Source: Pratylenchus scribneri (lineage: Eukaryota > Nematoda > Chromadorea > Rhabditida > Pratylenchidae). From it: a stretch of 64,000 nt of DNA. The notes beneath the pieces were generated by a model. That model searched no databases. It saw only the letters and a program-made list of their open reading frames with translations, and had not been told where the DNA came from. The first letter of the stretch is position 1. Every line of letters begins with the position of its first letter. Shown here piece by piece: positions 55,250 through 64,000 of this stretch. Location of the stretch: positions 1-64,000 of the forward strand of contig JAQSEB010000186.1 of the NCBI GenBank assembly GCA_030063045.1, written 5' to 3'. The position numbers were made by a program, and so were the translations under genes.

Positions 55250-56559
55250 GGAAAATGGACGGAATAAATTGGATAAATATTATTTTTTTCAATATGGGAA
55301 AGTGCCAACAATTATGATCATTTACTTTTAAATATTTATTTAATCAGAATTACATTAATTCACAAAACATTTGGAAATTATTCTTTTTGGAATTGCCAAT
55401 ATTCAATTGTAAAATCGCCTTTTTTAAACATTTGATCCTTCGATTTATAAATATCAATTTTTTTATTGGATAAAACTTTTATAAAATGAGCGTTTGATTT
55501 TGAATTTATTATTTTTGAATTATTATTTGAATAAATTTGAACAATACTATGATTATACATTATAATTGTTTCCAACTTTTTTTTAAGGCTAACGTGCAGA
55601 ATTGTGTCCCGTCGAAAATTAAAATAAAAAGTGTTGAAACCACATTTCTAGGGGTAATCAAGAGCGTAGAACACGAATCTGATCATATATTTTTGATATC
55701 TTACCATCTTGGTAAGAGATTATCGACTTTTACCAAGAGAAACATGGGCGAGAAATTTTTTATGCCCTCTAGCTTAATCTACACGACTAGATAAGCTGAA
55801 ACTTTTGGTGTCATTTTTTGGTGAAAAAAATTCGAAATTTCAAAGTTGACCGAAAAATTTTTTCCATCTTTGTAAGTTGCCTAGCCAATTAAAGAAAATT
55901 AATTATCTGCTGGAAAAAATTTATCTATGATGAATAAGAGGGTGGCTCATATATCAAAGAGTAAAAAAGTGCAAAAATTAACTACACAATTCTGTATAAT
56001 TATTCCTTATAGTAACTTCTCCATATTATAAGAAGGATAATTAGTAATGGAGATCATATCCACTAACCATTCACGACTAATTTGTAAATAATAATGATTA
56101 TATTTTTTTCCATATTACAGCTCTATAAATTTGTACTATCTTTTTTTAATAAAAAAATTATCGATAAAAATCCCATCATTTTCATTTCATCAAAATCCAA
56201 AATCCATTAAAATATTAAAATAAATTTATGACCATTTTAAATATTTGTGTGTGTGTATGGGATTTTTATTAAAAAGACGCTAATATTTAATTCATTTTTT
56301 TAGTTTTAATGGATAAAAATTAAAAAGCCTAAAATAATATTAAAATAAATAGAATTTTTATTTTTTCTAATGGTATATTTATATGGAACATTAAAATAAA
56401 ATTTTAAATTTATGCCTTTTTAATATGATTCCATTAGGCCTCCATTTCAAATTTGATTGAATAAAAAATTTTATGCTTTTTCCATTTTTAATCATTTTAT
56501 TCCTATTCCATAATCTCCAAAAAATCCTAAAATTTTTCAAATTCACCTAAAAATAAAAA
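55250..56559. other. Intergenic region after the zinc-finger gene
   Basis: AT-rich, with the zinc-finger 3' untranslated region at the left and the promoter of the secreted-protein gene at the right. A plus frame at 55537-55794 has no codon or splice support. No repeat longer than short A/T runs was recognised. Confidence 0.4.
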
Positions 56560-58033
56560 ATGAAATTTCTTCCCCTTACGGGATTCATTTTTCTTCTTAC
56601 AATTTCCATTTTTCTTTCACCGATTTCCACTGTTCATGTACCACAATCTCGGATTATTGTCTCACCTTTTCCACCACTTCCGGAAATGGGACCAGCATCC
56701 CGCGATCCTGCTGATGTCGCAAAACCCCCTAATGGACAATCTTCTGGCGATGGCTGTGAAGAATCACCAATATTTTGGGGTAAATGTCGTGATGGCCAAC
56801 AAAATGCTACTCCAGTTCCAAAACCATCCGGCTATAAACCAAATGATGAAAGTATGTCTATCTTTCTATTTTCATTTTTTAATGTTTTTGAATTTTTAGG
56901 ATTGATCAATGCAATTCAATTATTCAAAAATGTGAGCCCGCCAAATTTCATTGTTGATGACAATCCGCCGCCACCGTGTTCCGCGAATTGCTTTGCTCTG
57001 AAGGACATGGAAGAACAAAAGGTTTGCATCAAACGGTGCGCTGCCTGTTGGGATGAAAAACAATGCGATCAATGCGGCGATGACAAACAATGCCAGAAGA
57101 GATGTTATGAAGAACAAATTTATTGCGATTATATGCTACCAAAAGACGGTCATGGGGGAACCTATTTGCAATGCCGTTGGCGCACGAAAACTCAATTTCC
57201 TCCTCTCTGTGTGGAATATAAATACATGCCTTCCGGAGAGTGCTCAACCGATATCTATACAACAAGCAATATTTATCGACTGAACGGCGTTGATTTGCCC
57301 GATGTTTACAAATGCGGAAATTGCACTGCGGATGTGGCCGGCAATGTCTTTTGTAACTTCATTATGCCAACCAAATTGCCTGGTTACAATCTGAGCTGTG
57401 TCTACAGGAAATTGTAAGTTTAAATATAATGATGGTCGGGTTAATGTGTGTTTAACTAGTCTTTAAAGAGTGATGAGTAAATATAAATACACTAATGAAA
57501 TTATATATGGTGCAACCGAAGCCGATCTCGATTTCGTTGGCCAAAATTACTATAGGAGCGGATATTGTAGTTTATGAGAAATATCCATATTTTTCTTAAT
57601 TCGAATTGTAAGGGAAAAATATAATTCTGGCCGATTAATAAATTTTAAAAATATTAGACTGGTTTAAAACCCGAAATTTCAATTGGCCATTACTTAAGTT
57701 CAAATCCGTTTAAATCAATTTGAAATTGAAATCTTATAAAAAAACTGGTTTTAATGAATCGAGTAATATTTTGAAATCGAAATAGCTAAAAATCAAAATC
57801 GATTACAACATACTAATCATTGAAAACATATCTAACTCATTCAATTTATTCATACTTATAACAATTCCTTTTTTGCGATTAATTTACCAACGGAATATTG
57901 ACATTTTGATTTTTTTTCTCCTCTAATTAATTAAATAAATTTCTATTTTAGGTATGCTGATAACGGGCAACATGACTATGAATTTCTTTGTGCCACAGTG
58001 CCGTTTATCGTGGTGGACAAGCTCGAACAATAG
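56560..58033 (+). CDS. Secreted cysteine-rich protein with proline-rich leader
   Basis: Three exons, 56560-56851, 56900-57413 and 57952-58033, encode 295 residues. The first intron is only 48 nt and contains no stop in frame, so retention would insert 16 hydrophobic residues. The product starts with a clear signal peptide (about residues 1-24, FLPLTGFIFLLTISIFL). A proline-rich region follows and then a dense cysteine block (CSANCFALKDM to CQKRCYEEQIYCDY) with spacing like CxxxC-x(n)-CxxC. The last third has further cysteine pairs (CGNCTADVAGNVFCNF). It is probably secreted and disulfide-bonded. I do not recognise the family. A potential final-exon alternative near 58468-58560 was considered and not used. 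Confidence 0.78.
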
Positions 58034-60040
58034 CGGAGCAAATATTTGAAAAGGCCAATGAACGAAGAAGGGGGATGATTTTTTGTCGACATTTTCATTT
58101 ATTTTTTCCTCAAATTGGATTTTAGTTGAGGGAGGGCAAAATTAAAATAATTTTGTCAAATATGTCCCGCCCCTCATCATAGTAAAATTGTTGATTAAGG
58201 GACAAATATTAGGGATTTATCTAATTTGAATAAATGAAAATAAAAATATGAAAAATATATTAAAAGTAAATTTGTCGCAGTGGTAAATTTTTTATATTAA
58301 ATTTTTACTGATGAGGAATATTATTTTTAGAAGTGAACTCCTATTTCTTCTTTAGCCTAAAAAGTAAATAAATATGGGAATCTGAATATAGGCTCCAATA
58401 ATTAACTTCGGGCAATTCCGAATAATTTTATCGTTATTTTTTGTTCTTTGATTTTTTTTCAAAATAGATTCAATCAACTTTTCCTCGAAGATCGAAACCA
58501 GGAAGTCATCGGCCATTCTTTTGAGTTTCAATCAACAAGGAAGAAATTGGAGAATAAGATTTAATTAATTATAAATTTTCACATATAATTTTATGCATTA
58601 GCCTCTGATTTTTCAATATTAAAAAAATGAAATTTAAAATTTGAACCGAAAAATTTTACATGAATATTCCCCTTTAAAATTTCTGCATATTTTTTCATTG
58701 TTAAATGATATAGCTAATTTTTTTAAATAAAATTTGAAACCAATTTCATTTGTTAAAAAACTGATTTTTTATTTTTCAATGCAGACGGAATAAATCTATC
58801 TTTAAAATTTATTTTTATTCTTAGAATTTAAAATTATCAAAAATATTCAATATGAATAATATAAAAAACATTAGAAAAGTGGGCAATTTTATTTAATTAG
58901 TAAGTGGAAACTGGAAACCACTTCAACAAATCCACTTTAATTTCAATGCCGCAGGCAAATTCATTCATTCTAGTGAAGGCAAATTATGGTAGTCAGGAGA
59001 TTGGAAGCCAATACTGTTCCTGCCTCCGCTTGAATCACATAACGATGGGACATTTCGAGGAATTCAATCTCTTTCACAACCCAAACATTGTCACGTCTAT
59101 TTCCAATATCCAAAATGTGCTCAACAGCCTTTTGTGGAATTTGTTAAATTGTAAAAAATATTGAATTTTATATGTTTTTGTAATTTTGCATTTTTATCTC
59201 CAATACAAATTTCATTTCCTCTTTTTGAATTTAATAATATTTCATCCTAGAGCAAATTTCTTCAATGGAATCGGGTATGACAATTGGATAATGTTTAGAA
59301 TTACTTATTTTCAGTTCCCAAAAAAGGCATCAAAAAATGCAAAAAAAAGAAAAAAATAGAATATTGATATACATGATTATATATTTTAATTTTAGCCAAA
59401 AATAGCCCGATAGGGGAAAAATTTAACCAAAATTTCTATTTATAAGGACATTATAAGCAGGATTTGTAAGTACATTTAAGGACGTAAGGACATTTTCATT
59501 TTTCTAAGGACGGGGGTCAATTTGTAAGGACTTTTCTTATAAAATAAGGGTGAATCCGAGCCCTGCAATATACCCTTGGAAATACCAAAATGTCCTATTG
59601 AAAACTTTAGAATGGCTTATCACCTTCTAAAATGATCAAATCTTTGTAGAGTTATGGCCAACAGAATGGATTAGATGTATAAAGCAGTCAACTGTTTCAA
59701 TAAGGACAAGATGATTGGAACTAATTAGAAAAACTCAAAAATGGCGAATGCCTTGTTAGGCTATATATTAAATTTTCTTCTTCAATAATTCATTTAACAT
59801 TGTTTATCCATGCCAAATACCAAAATATACTTAATAATTGAATTAATTGATTAAATAAATTATCGTTGAAAAAAATGTTGACCAACAATTCAGAAACAAA
59901 TATAGGATAATAAAATATGTCCGAAAAATATGGAGAAAAAATAAAATACTTAATATCGTTTAACAAAGAAAAACAGAGAAGAAATGAATCAATGAAAACC
60001 ACCGATGAATGATTTATAGAAAAAATTGTTTTTTTAACTG
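58034..60040. other. Intergenic region, possible minus-strand relic
   Basis: Mostly AT-rich. A minus-strand open stretch at about 59130-58965 has protein-like composition (around EFLEMSHRYVIQAEAG) but no good acceptor, donor or start, so it may be a gene relic. Nothing else is supported. Confidence 0.3.
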
Positions 60041-60542
60041 TTAATGTTTCGCATTTTTCCATTGCTTTTCATCGCAAATTTCCTTCCGAACTTCTGATAC
60101 AGCCTTAAAGAACAAATTCATCTTTTGTTTTTCATTCTTTTGGTTCATTGTTTTGTAAAATTCCTCTTTTGAAGCGATTATTTCATTGAATTTGTCCATT
60201 GCTTTCGGCTCAATTTCCAGTAATTCTGAGTCCATGAAAGAGTGGAATATGCTTTTCCGGTATACATATCTTTCCAATAATATTCGTTTTGTACTATCCA
60301 TTTGGCGTATTTTCAAACAAAATATGCGTAAATGCAATTGGGCGAGCAATTCATTTTTCTTCTCTTCTTCCATTTGAGTATTCCCTTCTTTAGGACTAAA
60401 AAATTAAAATTATTTGATGCCATTTTTTGTCAATAAATTTATATTTTTTGTTGACAAAATCACATTTTTTCGATAAACTAATAATGGATTTAAGCCATTT
60501 TGACTAAACTAACCTTTTAGAATTTTTATTTAAGTAGTTCAT
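60041..60542 (-). CDS. Small helical protein, unknown function
   Basis: Two exons on the minus strand, 60542-60514 and 60395-60041, joined by a GT-AG intron in matching phase, encode 127 residues. The product is strongly helical and charged, with heptad-like stretches (ELLAQLHLRIFCLKIRQMDS; KFNEIIASKEEFYKTMNQKN), and has no signal peptide or membrane segment. No family is recognised. The short first exon (nine full codons) makes the start less certain; a start at the internal Met at 60373 would give 110 residues. Confidence 0.55.
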
Positions 60543-60613
60543 TGAATCGCATGGACACATATAAAGTTTGTCAGATTTGATTTAAAACAAAATAAGCTCA
60601 TTTGAAAATTAAA

Positions 60614-60816
60614 GAGCTAAACCATTTAAACCGTTTCAAGTTTACAAAATGAGCTAAACCATTTAAAACGTTTCAAGTTTACAAAATGAGCTAAACCATT
60701 TAAAACGTTTCAAGTTTACAAAATGAGCTAAACCATTTAAAACGTTTCAAGTTTACAAAATGAGCTAAACCATTTAAAACGTTTCAAGTTTACAAAATGA
60801 GCTAAACCATTTAAAA
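60614..60816. repeat. 37-bp tandem repeat
   Basis: Six head-to-tail copies of a 37-bp unit beginning GAGCTAAACCATTTAAAACG, spaced at 60614, 60651, 60688, 60725, 60762 and 60799. The last is partial. The middle copies appear identical, implying recent expansion. Confidence 0.92.
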
Positions 60817-61154
60817 TTATTTCAGGTTTTAAAACCCATTTGAACTTTTCAGGCCAAATCAGACAAACTATATATGAGATGATTTGTCTCAATAAGCTCT
60901 ACCAAAATGATTAAAATAAAAGATTGCCAAGTGAAAATCGATTTTTGTTTTTCGACAAAAGAATTTGGTTTTGCGACAAAAGAATTTAAATTAGCGACAA
61001 AAAAATTTTTCTCATTTTTTCAGCAATGACATAGACTGGAAAAAATTACTCTCAGCTAGGGATTTTCTAATTTTAATATTGTTTAAAACTTTAAAACAAT
61101 TTTTTTCCGCCACTCATTTATAATAAATCTATTGAAAAAATTAAGAAAATAAAT

Positions 61155-61473
61155 TCATTTGTAAAAAACGAAACCATTCTTTGTATTTTGCCCATTTTTA
61201 ACAACATAATTAAAATAATACCGTAATATTTTCTGCACAATTGTCTCGCCTATTTTAGCGCTAATCGTATCCCAATCATCCCCAACATCAATGTCGGTTA
61301 TACGAAAATATTTCTTAGCCAAAAATCTGGCTATTTGGTCTTTTAGAAAATTATACCATTTTCTATATTGGTATTTAATGTCAATTTCAAATATGTATTT
61401 GAAAATTGTATAATCTTCCCTGATTGCTTCCAAATTTGTTCGCACCTTTTCATTGGGTATCTATCTCAAAATG
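61155..61473 (-). CDS. Possible coding exon, unknown protein
   Basis: An open minus-strand segment of about 100 codons ends in a TGA at 61155-61157. Composition is protein-like (IREDYTIFKYIFEIDIKYQY, then DIDVGDDWDTISAKIGETIV). There is no ATG in frame at its start. An AG about ten codons upstream could be an acceptor, so this looks like a last exon whose earlier exons I could not find. The tandem repeat just upstream (61464-61597) confuses the boundary. Confidence 0.35.
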
Positions 61474-61597
61474 CTTCTGTACCTTTGTCCTCTGATATTA
61501 AATTTTATTTCTTTACCATCTTGGTCTCAAAATGCTTCTCTACTTCTGATACACTACATAAATTTTATTGCTTTACCATCATGATCTCAAAATGCTG
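61464..61597. repeat. Three-copy direct repeat of about 60 bp
   Basis: TCTCAAAATGCTT occurs at about 61464, 61526 and 61585, with the intervening AAATTTTATT-x-CTTTACCATC segment also repeated. It is imperfect and AT-rich. Confidence 0.65.
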
Positions 61598-62682
61598 AAA
61601 ATGCAAAATGGACATCATCTTCCTAAAATATGTTGGATATTGAATATGGACCAAATTAATTGAATATAAGTGGATAAATTATATTTGAATTTTCCCCTTT
61701 TATTAATTATTTCCAATTCAATTTGGGGCAAAATCCACGCTTATTTTATATCCACGTTTCTGAAGTTTATCCACGATTTGTCCACGTCCAATTCCTTGAA
61801 GATAAGTCGGCCAAGCGCTTGACACGATGATGAAATCAACAAACAGAGGACTTGGGAATTTGGGAATTTGACGAGGGAAATTGGGATGGATGGGAACGGA
61901 AAATAAGTGAATAAATAGGATTAAAAAACCTAAGGGAATAAGCTCAAAAAATCCCCAAAATTAATTAATTTGAATTCAAGAAAAAAAGTATTATTCGCCA
62001 ATCGCAAAAGGAATTAAAGCAAGCAGAAGAATATTTTTAGGATGTGTCTTTTTGGTTAAAAATTGTCGGAATGAATTCTTCTTTCGTCCAAAAGCATGAT
62101 TAATGCTGTTGAAGAAAAATAATTTTAGGCGAATTGGCGAATTGAAGGTTGTCGGCAGTACCGACAAAATATTTTAAATTTTTCCTAATTTATATCGAAT
62201 ATTTTCCATCAAAAAACATTAAATTTTAATTCATAAAATTTAATAAACTATTGTAATCTAGAGAAAATTCAGTCATTCAACCCTTTTGAATTTATGTAAA
62301 TTTTATACACCAAAGACCAAAAATAAATTTAATCTGTGAAAGGGTTGATGATAAGCAAATTCTGAAAAATGAATAGATTTCATTTGCAAGTCAAAATCTC
62401 GAATCAACCAATATAACCCTTATTATCATCATAGTCAGAAATATTTATATAAAAATATTAAAATGGCACATTCAATTCTAGTATTCATAGTTTTTAAATG
62501 GATGGTGCTCCTTTTCCAATGCAATTCACAAAAAATTGGGCTTCTATTATTCATAAATTCGATGATTGCGCATGTATCCGATTTCTAATAGTATTTTGCA
62601 TTGTTTATGCAATAATATTTTAATTTTTAACCAATTCTAAATTTAAGATTATATTTATAAACAAATTCAAAATCATTAAAAA
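61598..62682. other. Intergenic region upstream of the SPRY gene
   Basis: No supported exon or repeat. It should hold the promoter of the F-box-like/SPRY gene, but no motif is identified. Confidence 0.4.
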
Positions 62683-63906
62683 ATGAATTGGCGTCAATAT
62701 GCTCAAACTGAACGACCCGGATGGTTTAAAGGATGTAAAATGGCAAATGAAAATGAAGAAATGATGGCATCACTATCATTGGAGGTTTTAAAAACAATTC
62801 ATTTTTGGGAAAAATACAATTTATATTTAATCTAAAATTTTCCAAAAAAATAATATAAATTTATGTTTTTTGTTAATTCTCAATAAATTAATATTTTGTT
62901 TTAATTAATACTTTTTTTGGAATTCAAATTTTTCAATTTCAGCATCGTGGATTGCCATCAGAATTGATGAATGAAATGTTTGCTTCTCTGCCATTGGAAA
63001 ATGCATTTGGTCTTCTGGCCAAAATGTCAAATGGCTTTTTGGCAAGAAATGTCCAAAAAATGATCAGCGGCATTAAAGAGGTGAATTATTAGAATGTCTA
63101 TTGAAAATTATAGAAACAATAAGGAATTTCCAGGCACTGAAGGAAAATAAATTGAATATAGACGATTGTGGGCCAAAATTGGTCATTTCTGAGGAAGGAC
63201 TTATAGCAAGCCATTCTGGATCGAATTGGGGTAAAAAACAATGGAATTTAAGATGACATTTTAATTTCTTATTTTAATTATTTTTAGAACCGAATTATGT
63301 TCGAACTGTATTGGCAATTCCTGCATTCAATGTGAAGGGCCTCATCATCAAACCAACGATTACATTCTATTATGAAGGGCAAATAATCACATATAAGTAA
63401 TTAATTTGAATATTAACTTTTTACTGGCCAATAATTTATAAATTATTTAGATATGGTGATGGCATCGACATTGGATTTTGTGACCAGCAATATCCATTGA
63501 ACGATATTCCTGGAGGCGAGAATTCAATTAATTTTTCTAACAAACTGGGAATTTGGATTGATACAATTTTGTACCGGTTCGAAAATAACAATGGAGGTTT
63601 CAAGAAAGGGGATTTCGTCGGCATTGGCATTATCCATCAGCCAAATGGGAAAATGGAATGTTTTTCCACTTGGAATGGCCATTTTCTAGGTACATTTTTA
63701 AAAAATTCTTAAACATAAACAATTAATTGTCATTTTTCAATGTGATATAAATAAATTTAAATTCAGGGAAGTTTAAATTGCACCCAAAATTTACAAATAC
63801 GGAATTATTTGCGCAAATCAATTTGTGCCACAATGGCGATTCAATCCGAACCAATTTTGGTAAAGATGAATGGCAATTCAAGGAATTTGAACGTGTCCTA
63901 GTATGA
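62683..63906 (+). CDS. F-box-like/SPRY domain protein
   Basis: Six exons, 62683-62784, 62943-63080, 63134-63230, 63288-63396, 63451-63689 and 63767-63906, with matching phases, encode 274 residues. Residues about 35-70 have an F-box-like pattern (LPSELMNEMFASLPLENAFG). The C-terminal 170 residues fit a SPRY/B30.2 beta-sandwich: a start around GLIASHSGSNW, IDIGFCDQQ, then GDFVGIGIIHQPNGKMECFS (the family's GDxIGCGxD...G.IFFTxNG), and ending in NLCHNGDSIRTNFG (PxVGL...G..V.VNFG). SPRY domains bind peptides, and F-box/SPRY pairs recruit substrates to SCF ubiquitin ligases (FBXO45/FSN-1 type). SPRY proteins are greatly expanded in cyst nematodes as secreted effectors, but this one has no signal peptide and is expected to be intracellular. 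Confidence 0.82.
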
Positions 63907-64000
63907 AAATTGAGAAATAATGGCGAGAAAAGCAACAAATGAAAAAAGAAGAATCACCCAATGCTTTTATTCATTAAATTTAAATCGATAAAATGTTTGA

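Noticed and set aside
58434..58560. Possible plus-strand last exon after an AATAG
   Set aside because: Reads as about 30 codons ending in TAA, but the secreted-protein gene already ends with a phase-correct exon at 57952-58033 and no donor leads here.
58965..59150. Minus-strand protein-like stretch of about 54 codons
   Set aside because: No acceptor, donor or start could be matched in phase; may be a relic, not annotated as a gene.

Overview
This is about 64 kb of AT-rich eukaryotic DNA. Genes are split by many short introns (most about 45-500 nt) whose 3' splice sites follow the nematode-type TTTTCAG/TTTTTAG consensus. Gene content (expanded F-box, SPRY and cysteine-rich secreted proteins, Ty3/gypsy-like and BEL/Pao-like LTR elements) points to a nematode. 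The base composition would suit a tylenchid such as a root-knot nematode, but that is inference. I built multi-exon models by reading splice sites and checking that every intron phase agrees. Unless stated otherwise, the models below are phase-consistent from start to stop. Layout: 1-430, telomere-like inverted repeat and poly-C blocks. 739-2123 (-), uncharacterised protein. 3688-4584 (+), secreted Cys-rich protein. 4982-8459 (-), SLC22/organic-cation-type MFS transporter. 10247-13200 (+), eEF2-lysine methyltransferase (FAM86/EEF2KMT) orthologue. 13340-20560 (-), a 19-exon, 1041-aa protein of ten PUR-alpha-like repeats behind a presequence-like N-terminus. 20953-27200 (+), F-box/leucine-rich gene broken by a recent LTR retrotransposon (21665-25563) that carries a fold-back palindrome. 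27785-29830 (-), TPRKB/CGI-121 subunit of KEOPS. 31129-32477, a second large fold-back palindrome. 33209-37567 (-), a 12-exon, 668-aa paralogue of the PUR-repeat gene. 38262-55249 (+), a 22-exon, 1133-aa CCCH zinc-finger/RS protein of the ZC3H4/Suppressor-of-sable type, with a BEL/Pao-like element in intron 1 and a Harbinger-like MITE in intron 3. 56560-58033 (+), secreted Cys-rich protein. 60041-60542 (-), small helical protein. 62683-63906 (+), F-box-like/SPRY protein. Housekeeping functions are intact: tRNA t6A synthesis (TPRKB), eEF2 methylation, nuclear RNA surveillance and solute transport. They sit among fast-evolving lineage-specific families and young mobile elements. The strongest novelty is the pair of multi-PUR-repeat genes. 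The longer has five a-b repeat pairs and the shorter has three. They share the N-terminal presequence-like exon and an intronic 40-bp minisatellite, but each carries private MITE insertions. Both LTR elements have LTRs that are identical or differ at one base, have 5-bp target-site duplications, and lack reverse transcriptase and the integrase core, so both are non-autonomous deletion derivatives.
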